The position numbers and the translations under genes are program-made. A stretch of 64,000 nt of DNA from an uncultured Kiloniellaceae bacterium (GTDB lineage Bacteria; Pseudomonadota; Alphaproteobacteria; Kiloniellales; Kiloniellaceae), in assembly GCA_947500035.1 (NCBI GenBank), contig CANMQP010000011.1:62001-126000 (forward strand), written 5' to 3'. This document shows, one piece after another, positions 19,044-27,978 of this stretch; the first letter of the stretch is position 1, and each line of letters begins with the position of its first letter. Below the pieces are notes generated by a model. The model was not told the DNA's origin. It saw nothing but the letters and a program-made list of their open reading frames with translations, and searched no databases.

Positions 19044-19862
19044 ATGGTAAAGATGAAGCAACCTGAAAAGATATTGGCCCTCGATGCCGCGGGAGCCGCC
19101 TGCTCTGCGGCGGTCTGGCAGGACGGCGGGCTTGCCGCGCACTGCTTTGAGGCGATGTCGCGCGGCCAGTCCGAGCGGCTGGTGCCCATGGCCGATCAGG
19201 TGATGGAACAGGCTGGGCTCGACTACGGGCAACTCGATGCCATCGCCGTGACCCTGGGGCCAGGCGGCTTCACCGGTGTGCGGATCGGCCTTGCCACGGC
19301 ACGCGCCTTTGCCCTCGCCCTTGGTATACCCGTGATCGGGATCAGCAATTTCGAGGCAGTCGCCGCAGCTGCCTTGCCGCAGGAATGTGCGGGGCGCAGT
19401 CTTGCCGTGGTTCTCGACGCCAAGCGCGCGGATCTTTACGTCCAGACTTTCGCTCTTCGCGATCCTGCGGACCCAGAGACTGTCGCTTCTGAGACTGCGG
19501 GCCTTAATTCTGGGGCTGCGGGCCTTAATTCTGGTGCTGCGGGCCGGTTTGAATCTTTGACGGAGCCTGCGGCCCTTCTGCCGGAGGCCTTGAACGCCGC
19601 TTTGCCCGGTGGGCATCTGCTCTTGATCGGGGATGCAGCGGATGTTGCCGCCGATGCGCTTCGCGCTGCGGGCCGTTCGGTTGAAGTTTCGCAGGGAAGC
19701 GGCTTTGCAGATGCTGCCCGCGTAGCCGCGCTCGCGGCATCACGTCCGCTGCCTGACGGAAATATGCCTGCGCCGGGACCCCTCTATCTTCGGGCGCCTG
19801 ACGTGACTCTGCCCGGTGGACGTCCATTTGGCGCGCGGCCCGGTGCCGTTCGTTCCAGCTAG
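19044..19862 (+). CDS. tsaB: tRNA threonylcarbamoyladenosine biosynthesis protein TsaB (272 aa)
   Basis: TsaB is the partner of TsaD in making t6A37 in ANN-decoding tRNAs. The actin-like N-terminal fold is clear: ILALDAAGAACSAAV, then AIAVTLGPGGFTGVRIGLAT. ATG 19044 is chosen; GTG 19029 and ATG 19053 are alternatives. The linker at about residues 150-170 contains two and a half copies of a 21-nt tandem repeat (19495-19545). It encodes repeated GLNSGAA and is not part of the conserved fold. rimI follows 53 bases downstream, the usual tsaB-rimI pair. Confidence 0.93.
   Translation: MVKMKQPEKILALDAAGAACSAAVWQDGGLAAHCFEAMSRGQSERLVPMADQVMEQAGLDYGQLDAIAVTLGPGGFTGVRIGLATARAFALALGIPVIGISNFEAVAAAALPQECAGRSLAVVLDAKRADLYVQTFALRDPADPETVASETAGLNSGAAGLNSGAAGRFESLTEPAALLPEALNAALPGGHLLLIGDAADVAADALRAAGRSVEVSQGSGFADAARVAALAASRPLPDGNMPAPGPLYLRAPDVTLPGGRPFGARPGAVRSS
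19495..19545 (+). repeat. 21-nt tandem repeat inside tsaB (about 2.4 copies)
   Basis: Units at 19495-19515 and 19516-19536 differ at one base (penultimate G/T), and a third begins at 19537 for 9 bases. Being a multiple of three, the repeat keeps the frame and inserts a GLNSGAA repeat into a linker of TsaB. Confidence 0.9.
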
Positions 19863-19915
19863 TTCCCGCCTTCCCGATAGACTTTGTTTCTGAACCCGTA
19901 GAAAGAGGCAGTCGC

Positions 19916-20407
19916 ATGCATTCAGGTCGCGCCACCGAGATCCGCGATCTTCGTCCGACCGACGCGGCTCTGGCTGCTGCATTGCATGCAGATGCTTTTG
20001 GGCAGGACCCCTGGCCTGTGTCGGCCTTTTCCAAACTCCTGGCCACACCTGGCACTTTTGGTTTCCTGGCTTTCGAGGCAGCTGCGCCTCTCGGGTTCCT
20101 GCTCTGCCGGGCGGCCGCGGATGAATGCGAGATCCTGACCATCACGGTTTTAGAGGCCGCGCGCCGGCGGGGCGTCGGTTCGCTGCTGCTCTCTTCCGGT
20201 TTGAATCATGCGGCGGCGATCGGTGTGCGGAATGTTTTCCTTGAAGTTGCCGTCGATAACGCCGCGGCGATAAGTCTCTATCGGCGCGCCGGCTTTGCGC
20301 AGACAGCCGTCAGGCCTGCTTACTATCGCCGCAAAACGCCCCAACAACGGGTCGATGCGGCGGTCATGGCGCTGACTCTGGAAGCCGGGTCCGATGCGAA
20401 AACCTAA
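19916..20407 (+). CDS. rimI: Ribosomal-protein-alanine N-acetyltransferase-like GNAT protein (163 aa)
   Basis: This is a single GNAT domain. The acetyl-CoA binding segment is ILTITVLEAARRRGVGSLLL (the RRGVG turn), followed by FLEVAVDNAAAISLYRRAGF and a typical RimI ending (RPAYYRR). RimI acetylates the N-terminal Ala of ribosomal protein S18 in E. coli. Assignment rests on the motif and on the position directly after tsaB. A hairpin with stem GAGTC/GACTC at about 20422-20442 follows and may end the transcript. Confidence 0.88.
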   Translation: MHSGRATEIRDLRPTDAALAAALHADAFGQDPWPVSAFSKLLATPGTFGFLAFEAAAPLGFLLCRAAADECEILTITVLEAARRRGVGSLLLSSGLNHAAAIGVRNVFLEVAVDNAAAISLYRRAGFAQTAVRPAYYRRKTPQQRVDAAVMALTLEAGSDAKT

Positions 20408-20611
20408 CTCGTGTTACGAGAGTCGCCGGTTCGGTGACTCCGGCCGCCACACAACATAACACCAGTCTTCGATGCATATTTAGCTAAATGGATCGTAACT
20501 AAAAGGCGCATCCTTTTGAAAAATAATACAGGTGGACAAAACAAACGCGGTTGATTTATATGAAGCCAAGATCAAAAAAATCTAGTGTCCACAAACGAGT
20601 AAGAAAAAATA
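20408..20611 (+). promoter_or_regulatory. AT-rich mucR upstream region with an inverted repeat
   Basis: The last 140 bases are markedly AT-rich for this genome. GTGGACA at 20532-20538 and TGTCCAC at 20586-20592 form a 7-bp inverted repeat 47 bases apart. MucR/Ros proteins bind AT-rich DNA and usually repress their own gene, so autoregulation here is plausible. Confidence 0.4.
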
Positions 20612-21028
20612 ATGTCTGAAGAAGCCCAATCGGACGAGCTTTTGGAACTCACGGCTCAGGTAGTTGCTGCGCATGTTTCAAACAACTCCATCCCTGTAAA
20701 TGATCTTCCACAACTAATTCGGGAAATTTATCAAACAATGGCGAGCGTCGGCGCTGCCGACGGCCGCATGGCCGAACGCCCGAATCCTGTTGTTCCCATC
20801 AAGAAATCCGTCACGCCTGACTACATCGTATGTCTTGAAGACGGCAAGAAACTGAAGATGCTCAAGCGGCATCTGAAAACCGCTTACGACATGTCGCCTG
20901 AAGACTACCGTGAGCGTTGGAACTTGCCTCAGGACTATCCTATGGTTGCGCCAAATTACGCGAAGCAGCGTAGTCGGCTTGCGAAACAAATCGGCTTGGG
21001 AACCAAATCACGCCGTTCGAAACGTTAG
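20612..21028 (+). CDS. mucR: MucR/Ros family transcriptional regulator with a degenerate zinc site (138 aa)
   Basis: The N-terminal oligomerisation segment is recognisable (LLELTAQVVAAHVSNNSIPV, then LIREIYQTMA). The DNA-binding domain is conserved as SVTPDYIVCLEDGKKLKMLK followed by RHLKTAYDMSPEDYRERW. In Ros the zinc ligands are Cys-x2-Cys and His-x3-His. Here the second Cys position is Asp (CLED) and the second His is replaced (RHLKTAY), so at least two ligands are missing. Some MucR homologs fold without zinc. MucR proteins are global, nucleoid-associated-type regulators of exopolysaccharide, motility and cell-cycle genes. ATG 20612 fits the family N-terminus. Confidence 0.93.
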   Translation: MSEEAQSDELLELTAQVVAAHVSNNSIPVNDLPQLIREIYQTMASVGAADGRMAERPNPVVPIKKSVTPDYIVCLEDGKKLKMLKRHLKTAYDMSPEDYRERWNLPQDYPMVAPNYAKQRSRLAKQIGLGTKSRRSKR

Positions 21029-21101
21029 CCGGCAGGGGCCTGCCAGCTTGGTTTCCTGCGCTTGCAAAGGGTCTTGAAGTGACTCTTATGCCAAAGCATT
21101 T

Positions 21102-21139
21102 AAAAAGCGCTGCTCTGCATTGGCCGGGTGGCGCTTTTT
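21102..21139 (+). terminator. Intrinsic terminator between mucR and fur
   Basis: AAAAAGCGC (21102-21110) pairs with GCGCTTTTT (21131-21139), placing a U-rich 3' arm as in bidirectional terminators. A second hairpin (GGCAGG/CCTGCC) lies directly after the mucR stop. Confidence 0.65.
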
Positions 21140-21182
21140 ACGTTATAGTCCTCCGCGATAGGTTTCATTTTACGGCAGAATC

Positions 21183-21602
21183 ATGACGTCACGCCTCGAA
21201 CAGTTATGTGTAGACAAGGGATTGAAGATGACCGAGCAGCGCCGGGTCATTGCCCAGGTCCTCTCCGACTCAACAGATCACCCGGACGTTGAGCAGGTGT
21301 ATCAACGTGCCTCGAAACATGATCAGAGAATCTCAATCGCTACGGTCTACCGCACGGTGAAGCTCTTCGAGGAAGCCAATATTCTCGAGCGTCACGATTT
21401 TGGCGACGGCCGGGCGCGCTACGAAGAGGTGCCGACGGAGCATCATGATCATCTTATCGATGTAAACAACGGTGACGTTATTGAGTTCAGTAACGAAACC
21501 ATTGAGAAACTTCAGCAACAGATCGCCGAGTCTCTCGGGTACAAACTGGTAGGCCATCGCCTCGAACTCTACGCGGTTCGACAGAACGAAGATTCCCATT
21601 AA
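21183..21602 (+). CDS. fur: Fur/Mur family metal-responsive regulator (139 aa)
   Basis: The winged-helix domain is conserved (LKMTEQRRVIAQVL, then HPDVEQVYQRA and ISIATVYRTVKLFEEANIL). The dimerisation domain has the metal site HHDHLIDVNNGDVIEF. The CxxC zinc pairs of E. coli Fur are absent (VNNG at that place), as in alphaproteobacterial Fur/Mur, which often respond to manganese or iron. A second Fur-family regulator, Irr, is encoded at 48547. In this class Irr usually handles iron and Fur/Mur manganese, so the metal is uncertain. Confidence 0.93.
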   Translation: MTSRLEQLCVDKGLKMTEQRRVIAQVLSDSTDHPDVEQVYQRASKHDQRISIATVYRTVKLFEEANILERHDFGDGRARYEEVPTEHHDHLIDVNNGDVIEFSNETIEKLQQQIAESLGYKLVGHRLELYAVRQNEDSH

Positions 21603-21740
21603 GGATAAGGAGTGGCATTAGGTGGTGCCCGCCGTGTCCGCAGCGCTCAGATCTTTACATCGTTTTGATCGAGCGAAGCATTTGTTACAGGAACTTTCAT
21701 CAAGTGAAGCCGGTGACGCGATCGTGAAGGGGAAGCCTTG

Positions 21741-22625
21741 ATGGTACTGCTGGATACGACAGAGGGTCGCCCGATCGAAGAACGATCAAACAATATCGTG
21801 CTTCGACTGGCGGAATCGGCAGCGGAGGTCCGGGCGGCGCAGGCTTTGCGCTATCGGATTTTTTATCGCGACATGGCTGCAAAACCCTCTGCAGAGGTGG
21901 CTGCGCTTGAGCGCGATTTCGACGAATTCGATGATTATTGCGATCATCTGCTCATGCTGGACCAATCGCTTGGCGGGGGCCCGGAATCGGTGATCGGGAC
22001 CTATCGTCTCATGCGCCGCGAAGCTGCGGCGCGTTGCGGCCAGTTCTACTCTGCCGATGAGTACGACATTTCCAAGCTGCTCGACCATCCCGGTGAGATT
22101 CTCGAACTCGGCCGCTCCTGTATCGACCCGGATTACCGCAAGGGCTGGGCGATGCAACTCCTGTGGAAAGGCATTGTCGCTTACGTCATGACCTACGATG
22201 TGGAGCTGATGTTCGGCTGTGCCAGTCTCCCGGGAACGGATCCGCAGGCCTTGGCCTTGCCGCTTTCTTATCTGTACCGGCATCATTTGGCACCCGAGGA
22301 TCTCAGGCCGCGCGCCGTCGCAAGCCGCTATCAGGCTATGGATTTGGCGCAGGAGGAAGACATTCTGCCCAGGCAGGCACTCCGTGAGATGCCGCCGCTC
22401 ATCAAGGGTTATCTGCGGCTCGGCGGCTATGTCGGTGATGGCGCAGTGGTCGATCACGAGTTCGGAACAACCGATGTCTGCGTGGTTGTTCAAATGGCCT
22501 CCGTAACCGGAAAGTATCGGCGTCACTATATCGGTGACGAGGTGAAACGGCCCGGCGAGGTTCCCGTAGAGACTTTGCCGACTTCCGATAATCAGCCAGC
22601 ATCCGGCGAGCAGGACGACGGCTAG
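21741..22625 (+). CDS. olsB: L-ornithine N-alpha-acyltransferase OlsB (294 aa)
   Basis: OlsB transfers a 3-hydroxyacyl group from ACP to ornithine, giving lyso-ornithine lipid. The GNAT-like core is clear: AQALRYRIFYRDMAAKPSAE, YCDHLLMLD, IGTYRLMRR, and EILELGRSCIDPDYRKGWAM. The family ending is also conserved (MPPLIKGYLRLGGYVGDGAV, then DVCVVVQMASVTGKYRRHY). ATG 21741 has GAAGGGGAAG upstream. The next gene, an O-acyltransferase, begins one base after the stop. The pair forms the ornithine-lipid pathway, often used at low phosphate, although no clear Pho box was found. Confidence 0.92.
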   Translation: MVLLDTTEGRPIEERSNNIVLRLAESAAEVRAAQALRYRIFYRDMAAKPSAEVAALERDFDEFDDYCDHLLMLDQSLGGGPESVIGTYRLMRREAAARCGQFYSADEYDISKLLDHPGEILELGRSCIDPDYRKGWAMQLLWKGIVAYVMTYDVELMFGCASLPGTDPQALALPLSYLYRHHLAPEDLRPRAVASRYQAMDLAQEEDILPRQALREMPPLIKGYLRLGGYVGDGAVVDHEFGTTDVCVVVQMASVTGKYRRHYIGDEVKRPGEVPVETLPTSDNQPASGEQDDG

Positions 22626-22626
22626 A

Positions 22627-23646
22627 ATGGACGCTGTCGATGCTATGGATCCGCGGCGGGAGTCGATGGATCCCAATCCCGGATCGTTTCTGCGATCACT
22701 CTGCCGTATCCTGGTCTATGCTGTCTTCACGATCGTTTTGATACCCATCCAGTATGTAGCTGTTCTGAGAGGCTCCAAGCTCCAGCGCAGTTTGCCGCGT
22801 TGGTATCATCGACAGTGCTGCAGGATCCTGGGGTTTCGGGTTGAGCGACGCGGCCGGCAATCCCGCACGCATCCGACGCTCTATGTTGCAAACCATAGCT
22901 CCTATATTGACATCATGGTGCTGGGGTCGCTGCTCCAGGCTTCCTTTATCGCCAAGTCCGAGGTGGCGAGCTGGCCGTTTTTCGGCTGGCTGGCAAAGCT
23001 ACAGCGATCGGTTTTTGTTGAAAGGCGGCGGCACAAATCGGGCGAAGGCCGGGATGAGATGACGTTGCGCCTGCAGGCGGGCGACGATCTTCTCCTGTTT
23101 CCGGAGGGAACATCCAACGACGGCAATTCGGTTCTACCCTTTAAGTCTGCGCTCTTTGCGGCCGCTAAGACGGAGTTCGACGGACAACCGATAACGGTAC
23201 AGCCGGTATCGGTTGCTTACACAAGACTCGACGGCGTGCCCATGGGACGCTATCTAAGGCCCTTCTTCGCCTGGTATGGCGATATGGAACTGGCGGGTCA
23301 TATATGGCGCGCGGTTGGTTTGGGGTGGGTCACCGTTGTGGTCGATTTCCATCCGCCCGTCACGCTCGACGAGTTTAACTCACGCAAGGCGATGAGTGAT
23401 CACTGTTATCGTCAGGTGTCGATCGGTGTCGCCGCCGCTTTATCGGGCCGTCCGCGCAAGCGGGTCGAGCAGCTTGTTGCAGCACGCGAATTGGCCCGAC
23501 TGACCGATGAGCGTCCGCTGGAAGAGCGGCGAAAAGCGGATCGGCGGATAAGTCGAGCTGAAGATGTCCAGGAGCCGGAAACGCTGGCTTCGGCGTCCCC
23601 GCCAGTTGTGAGTTCGGCGCCAGTTGTGAGTCCGGCGAAGGAATGA
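22627..23646 (+). CDS. olsA: 1-acyl-sn-glycerol-3-phosphate acyltransferase-family protein, OlsA-like (339 aa)
   Basis: This is a membrane-bound PlsC-type acyltransferase. It has an N-terminal membrane segment (ILVYAVFTIVLIPIQYVAV), the catalytic NHSSYIDIMVLG (HxxxxD), and the substrate motif LFPEGTSNDGNSVLPFKSAL. Directly after olsB it should acylate lyso-ornithine lipid (OlsA); a role in phosphatidate synthesis cannot be excluded. The last 70 residues are a charged, low-complexity tail absent from typical PlsC. They include an exact 18-nt tandem duplication bar one base (23601-23636), giving PVVSSAPVVSPA. Confidence 0.85.
   Translation: MDAVDAMDPRRESMDPNPGSFLRSLCRILVYAVFTIVLIPIQYVAVLRGSKLQRSLPRWYHRQCCRILGFRVERRGRQSRTHPTLYVANHSSYIDIMVLGSLLQASFIAKSEVASWPFFGWLAKLQRSVFVERRRHKSGEGRDEMTLRLQAGDDLLLFPEGTSNDGNSVLPFKSALFAAAKTEFDGQPITVQPVSVAYTRLDGVPMGRYLRPFFAWYGDMELAGHIWRAVGLGWVTVVVDFHPPVTLDEFNSRKAMSDHCYRQVSIGVAAALSGRPRKRVEQLVAARELARLTDERPLEERRKADRRISRAEDVQEPETLASASPPVVSSAPVVSPAKE
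23601..23636 (+). repeat. 18-nt tandem duplication at the 3' end of the plsC-like gene
   Basis: Units 23601-23618 and 23619-23636 (GCCAGTTGTGAGTYCGGC) differ at one base. In frame, they encode the repeated APVVS near the C-terminus. Confidence 0.9.
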
Positions 23647-23731
23647 ACGAAACGTCTCGTTTGAGCCCGTCTGCGGTTGCTGTCCCAAACCGTATCGATT
23701 GGCCGAACCGAGCATGCGGGTATAACAAAAA

Positions 23732-25234
23732 GTGTCAAAGAAGCTTTTCATAAAGACCTATGGCTGCCAGATGAACGTCTATGATTCGACGCGTATGTCG
23801 GACGTTTTGGCGCCTCTGGGGTACTTGCCGACCGATCAGCCGGACGGCGCGGACATGATCATTCTCAACACCTGTCACATTCGGGAGAAAGCTTCCGAGA
23901 AGGTGTTTTCCGAACTTGGCCGCCTGAAGCAGATGAAGCAGGAAAAGAGCGCTGACGGTGGGCGCATGATTCTGGCTGTGGCCGGCTGTGTCGCTCAGGC
24001 AGAAGGCGATGAGATTCTGCGGCGGGCGCCTCAGGTAGACCTGGTGTTCGGTCCTCAGACCTACCATCGTCTCCCGGAACTGGTGACGCGCACTCTGCGT
24101 GATGAAAACGCGGGCGGTGTTCTGGATATCGATTTTCCGCTTGAGTCGAAATTCGATGCCTTGCCGGAAGAGTCGGTTGTGGAGGGTTCGGCGGCGTTTC
24201 TCTCGATTCAGGAAGGCTGCGATAAGTTCTGCACCTTCTGTGTCGTGCCCTACACCCGCGGCGCGGAATTCTCGCGTCCCGCTTCGGACATCTTTGCCGA
24301 GGCGCAGCGTCTCGTAGCGGCGGGCGCTCGGGAAATCACGCTTCTGGGTCAGAATGTGAACGCCTATCACGGCAATGCGCCTTCAAGTGTCTTTGCGGCG
24401 CAGGCCGGCGCATCTGTAACCTCCGGGACATGGGGTCTGGGTCGCTTGCTTCGTTATCTGGCCGAAATTGATGGCCTGGAGCGCTTGCGCTACACCACGT
24501 CTCATCCCCGGGATATGGATGATGAGTTGATCGCGGTTCACGGCGACGAGCCTAAGGTCATGCCTTATCTTCACTTGCCGGTCCAATCCGGCTCGGACCG
24601 GATACTCGAGGCGATGAACCGGCGCCATACGGCGGATGACTACCGGCGGATCGTTGCGCGCTTGCGGGATTCTTGCCCGCAGCTTGCCCTCTCCTCTGAC
24701 TTTATCGTCGGCTTTCCCGGCGAACGTGATGAGGATTTTGCCGATACACTGCGGCTGATTACCGATATCGGCTACGCCCAGGCTTATTCTTTTAAGTACA
24801 GTCCGCGGCCCGGTACGCCTGCCGAAGCAATCGAACAGCAGATCGACGAGACGGTGAAAAGCGAGCGTCTGGAAACCCTGCAGAACCTGTTGTCGGCACA
24901 GCAAGTGGCTTTCAACCGGGCGTCCGTCGGGCATACCATGCCGGTTCTCATGGAAAAGACCGGACGCCGGGACCACCAGCTCTCGGGGCGCAGCCCATTT
25001 ATGCAGTCGGTGTTTGTCGAGGCCAACCAGCGTCTTCTGGGCGAAGTCGTTGAAGTGCGGATCGACAAGGCTCACGCCCGCAGCCTGGAAGGCTCGGTCG
25101 TGACCGGAAGCTACAACGGCGTAGCCGCAGCAGGGGCAAACTCTTCCAGTCAGGCGCCCTCTTCCAGCCAGGCGCCCTCTTCCAGCCAAGCGACCGGGCC
25201 GGCAGGTGGCTCGGCGATGGAGGCCGCATCTTGA
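23732..25234 (+). CDS. miaB: tRNA-2-methylthio-N6-dimethylallyladenosine synthase MiaB (500 aa)
   Basis: MiaB adds the methylthio group to i6A37 of tRNAs using two [4Fe-4S] clusters. The N-terminal UPF0004 domain has the cluster Cys residues ([30 protein letters not shown]). The radical-SAM motif is [16 protein letters not shown], and a TRAM domain lies near the C-terminus ([20 protein letters not shown]). The start is GTG 23732. The C-terminal 25 residues are a Ser/Gln/Ala-rich tail made by an 18-nt tandem repeat and are not part of the family. The stop overlaps the start of the phoH gene. Confidence 0.97.
   Translation: MSKKLFIKTYGCQMNVYDSTRMSDVLAPLGYLPTDQPDGADMIILNTCHIREKASEKVFSELGRLKQMKQEKSADGGRMILAVAGCVAQAEGDEILRRAPQVDLVFGPQTYHRLPELVTRTLRDENAGGVLDIDFPLESKFDALPEESVVEGSAAFLSIQEGCDKFCTFCVVPYTRGAEFSRPASDIFAEAQRLVAAGAREITLLGQNVNAYHGNAPSSVFAAQAGASVTSGTWGLGRLLRYLAEIDGLERLRYTTSHPRDMDDELIAVHGDEPKVMPYLHLPVQSGSDRILEAMNRRHTADDYRRIVARLRDSCPQLALSSDFIVGFPGERDEDFADTLRLITDIGYAQAYSFKYSPRPGTPAEAIEQQIDETVKSERLETLQNLLSAQQVAFNRASVGHTMPVLMEKTGRRDHQLSGRSPFMQSVFVEANQRLLGEVVEVRIDKAHARSLEGSVVTGSYNGVAAAGANSSSQAPSSSQAPSSSQATGPAGGSAMEAAS
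25141..25192 (+). repeat. 18-nt tandem repeat at the 3' end of miaB (nearly 3 copies)
   Basis: Units start at 25141, 25159 and 25177 (CTCTTCCAGYCAGGCGCC; the third is cut after 16 bases and altered). They encode the SSSQAP repeat in the disordered C-terminal tail of MiaB. Confidence 0.92.
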
Positions 25235-26235
25235 ACAGGTCTTCTGGAAAGGGCTCAGACGGCCCCGCAGTCATAGAATTTGACGATAACGGGCTTCTCC
25301 CATTGCTTTACGGCGAACACGATCAAAATCTGGCACGGTTGGAACAGAGGCTTGGCGTTCGTGTGGCGTCCCGCGGAAACCGGCTTTCAATCTCTGGGCC
25401 GCCTGAACAGGTGCAGGCGGCAAGCGACGCAGTCAATGCCCTCTACGAAAGACTGCGCAAAGGAATGGATGTTGGCGAAGGCGAAGTTGATGCCGCCGCA
25501 CGGATGGTCCAGACCGACCCGCGGGAGCCGAATAAAAAGGCCGCGGTTGAGTCCATGCATGGCGACGACCTGACCATTGTCACCCGGCGCCGGAAGCTCA
25601 CACCGCGCTCGCCGGGACAGGCACATTACATATCAGCGCTTTTGGATCATGAACTGGTCTTTGGCCTGGGGCCTGCAGGAACCGGTAAAACCTATCTCGC
25701 TGTCGCAGTGGCGACATCGATGCTGATCACGGGCCGCGTTGAACGCATTATCCTCTCGCGTCCCGCCGTCGAAGCCGGTGAGCGTTTGGGTTTTTTGCCG
25801 GGTGATATGCGCGACAAGGTGGACCCTTATCTCCGGCCCCTCTATGACGCGCTGCATGATATGCTGCCTGCGGAACAGATTGCCGGCCGCCTGGAAAGCG
25901 GCGAAATCGAGATTGCGCCGCTGGCCTTCATGCGGGGCCGGACCTTGAGCAACGCCTTCGTGATCCTGGATGAGGCTCAGAATACGACGCCGGTGCAGAT
26001 GAAGATGTTTCTGACCCGTTTGGGGGAGAATGGCCGGATGGCGATCACGGGCGATCTTTCTCAGGTTGACCTGCCCAAGGGCCAGCTCTCCGGACTCCAG
26101 GATGCCGTCGATACCCTGCGCGGCATGAAGGAACTTTCCTTCGTGGAGTTCACCAACGCCGATATCGTGCGGCATGACCTTGTGACCAAGATCGTAAAGG
26201 CCTATGAAGCGCGTGACAAATCCTCGGGCTCTTGA
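25231..26235 (+). CDS. PhoH-family ATPase (334 aa)
   Basis: An N-terminal KH-like segment ([20 protein letters not shown]) precedes the PhoH P-loop domain. That domain has Walker [35 protein letters not shown], and Walker [21 protein letters not shown]. The start is TTG 25231, overlapping the miaB stop by 4 bases, which implies translational coupling. PhoH proteins of the miaB-phoH-ybeY-corC-lnt cluster are thought to act with YbeY in RNA metabolism. The biochemical role is not settled. Confidence 0.95.
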   Translation: MNRSSGKGSDGPAVIEFDDNGLLPLLYGEHDQNLARLEQRLGVRVASRGNRLSISGPPEQVQAASDAVNALYERLRKGMDVGEGEVDAAARMVQTDPREPNKKAAVESMHGDDLTIVTRRRKLTPRSPGQAHYISALLDHELVFGLGPAGTGKTYLAVAVATSMLITGRVERIILSRPAVEAGERLGFLPGDMRDKVDPYLRPLYDALHDMLPAEQIAGRLESGEIEIAPLAFMRGRTLSNAFVILDEAQNTTPVQMKMFLTRLGENGRMAITGDLSQVDLPKGQLSGLQDAVDTLRGMKELSFVEFTNADIVRHDLVTKIVKAYEARDKSSGS

Positions 26236-26407
26236 CAAGATCGGGGTCCACGACGCGCGAGCTGCACTTGGGTTTCGGCCGGTTTCAAGTCGCGGTATGA
26301 CTTTTGATGTTGCGGGACGGGGGCACGACCGTTCAATCAGGAAAGACCTTGATCCAGGTGTGCATGTGTAAACATTGCGTCGATACGACGGCAGTTCGCT
26401 TGAGAAG

Positions 26408-27046
26408 ATGAACGACGACCCTGACAGTACCAGCTTAAATATGGAAATCGCGGTTCTCGATTCGCTCTGGCACGAGATTCTTCCCGATTTATCTCCATCG
26501 GATGACCTGCCGGTTGATCCAGGTTGCGGTTTGGACCATCGGACCGGGGCCTCTGATGGCGTGATTCAGCGCGCCGCCGCCGCGGCTTTTGTCGGCGCGG
26601 CTCCGGCGTCTCTGCGCGAAGGCCCCGTCGAATTGAGCCTGGTGCTGGTGGACGATGCACATATCCAAACCCTGAACAACGACTACCGAGGCTTCGACAA
26701 GCCGACCAACGTCTTGTCCTTTGCGGCTCTGGATGATGAAGGCACTCCGCCAATGGGGTCGGGCACGGGAGGTCCCTTATTGCTGGGGGACGTCATCCTG
26801 GCCAGAGAGACGGTCGCACGTGAGGCGGCCGAGCAGCACAAGAGCCTGAACAGCCACATCAGTCATCTGGTCGTTCACGGCGTGCTTCACCTTCTGGGCT
26901 TCGATCACGAGACGGACGAGGACGCGGAGAAGATGGAGGGGCGTGAAATCGAGATTCTTGCGGGTCTTGGTATTGCCAATCCCTACCGCAATGTCCGGGA
27001 CGAACCAACTCAATCCGGTCAGGAAACAATGGCGGGTTCACAATGA
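26408..27046 (+). CDS. ybeY: Endoribonuclease YbeY, rRNA maturation (212 aa)
   Basis: YbeY is a single-strand RNA endonuclease needed for 16S rRNA 3'-end processing and ribosome quality control. The zinc site is complete: HGVLHLLGFDHETDEDAEKM contains H-x3-H-x5-H. LVDDAHIQTLNNDYRGFDKP and TNVLSFA are typical. The start is ATG 26408, with ATG 26441 possible. The N-terminal 40 residues are longer than in most homologs. The stop overlaps the ATG of the corC-like gene (CAATGAGC, 27043-27046). Confidence 0.95.
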   Translation: MNDDPDSTSLNMEIAVLDSLWHEILPDLSPSDDLPVDPGCGLDHRTGASDGVIQRAAAAAFVGAAPASLREGPVELSLVLVDDAHIQTLNNDYRGFDKPTNVLSFAALDDEGTPPMGSGTGGPLLLGDVILARETVAREAAEQHKSLNSHISHLVVHGVLHLLGFDHETDEDAEKMEGREIEILAGLGIANPYRNVRDEPTQSGQETMAGSQ

Positions 27047-27978
27047 GCGAAGCGGCAGGCAACGACAAACCGGCCAGATCGGGTGAATCTTCCGCGCTCG
27101 GCGGGCTGAAGACCTGGCTGTCAGGGCTCTTCAAGTCGCGCAACGGTGACTCGCAACTGCGTGAAACCATTGAAGAGATCATTGTCGAAATCCAGGAGAA
27201 CGAGGACGAGAGCGAGGCGGCGACGCCGATCAGCACCGACGAGCGGATGATGCTCGGGAATATCCTCAAACTCCGGCATCTGACCACCTATGACGTTATG
27301 GTTCCGCGGGCCGATATCGTTGCAGTGGATATCAACACACCCATAGAAGAGCTGATCGAGGTGATGAGCCGCGCCGGGCACTCTCGTTTGCCGGTGTTTC
27401 GCGGGACCCTGGATGACGTTGTCGGGATCGTGCATATCAAGGATCTGCTGGAACATACAAAACAGCAGAAGCCCTTTAAGCTCGCGGATATCGTTCGCAA
27501 GGTTCTGATCATCGCACCGTCCATGCGGGTTCTGGATCTCTTGCTTGAGATGCGCCTCTCCCGGGTTCACCTGGCGCTGGTCGTCGACGAATTCGGCGGC
27601 ATCGACGGCTTGTTGACGACCGAGGACCTGCTGGAGGAGATCGTCGGCGAGATCGAAGACGAGCATGATGTCGAGGAAGGCCCCAAGCTGGTCGAGCGTT
27701 CGGACGGACTGCTTGTTGCGGATGCCCGCGCAACGGTAGAGGAATTCGAGGAGCTGGTTGGACCGGTTCTCTCCGACCAGGAGCGCGACGAAGACATCGA
27801 CACTTTGGGCGGACTGGTGTTTTTCCTGGCCGGACGCGTCCCGGCGCGCGGGGAGTTGATCGTGCATCCTGCGAGCGGGGTTTGTTTCGAAATTCTCGAG
27901 GCGGATCCGAGGCGGGTGAAGCGTTTACGCATTCGGGAACTTCCGCAACGTCCAGAGTCCGAAGACACGGATGATTGA
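27043..27978 (+). CDS. CorC/HlyC-type CBS-domain protein (311 aa)
   Basis: This is a soluble protein with an acidic N-terminus followed by two CBS domains (TTYDVMVPRADIVAVDINTP onward; VVDEFGGIDGLLTTEDLLEE). A CorC_HlyC transporter-associated domain comes last (IDTLGGLVFFLAGRVPARGE). It lacks the membrane DUF21 domain, so it is the CorC form, linked to magnesium/cobalt efflux in enterics. It overlaps ybeY upstream and lnt downstream (27971-27978), which fits a tightly coupled operon. Confidence 0.93.
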   Translation: MSEAAGNDKPARSGESSALGGLKTWLSGLFKSRNGDSQLRETIEEIIVEIQENEDESEAATPISTDERMMLGNILKLRHLTTYDVMVPRADIVAVDINTPIEELIEVMSRAGHSRLPVFRGTLDDVVGIVHIKDLLEHTKQQKPFKLADIVRKVLIIAPSMRVLDLLLEMRLSRVHLALVVDEFGGIDGLLTTEDLLEEIVGEIEDEHDVEEGPKLVERSDGLLVADARATVEEFEELVGPVLSDQERDEDIDTLGGLVFFLAGRVPARGELIVHPASGVCFEILEADPRRVKRLRIRELPQRPESEDTDD

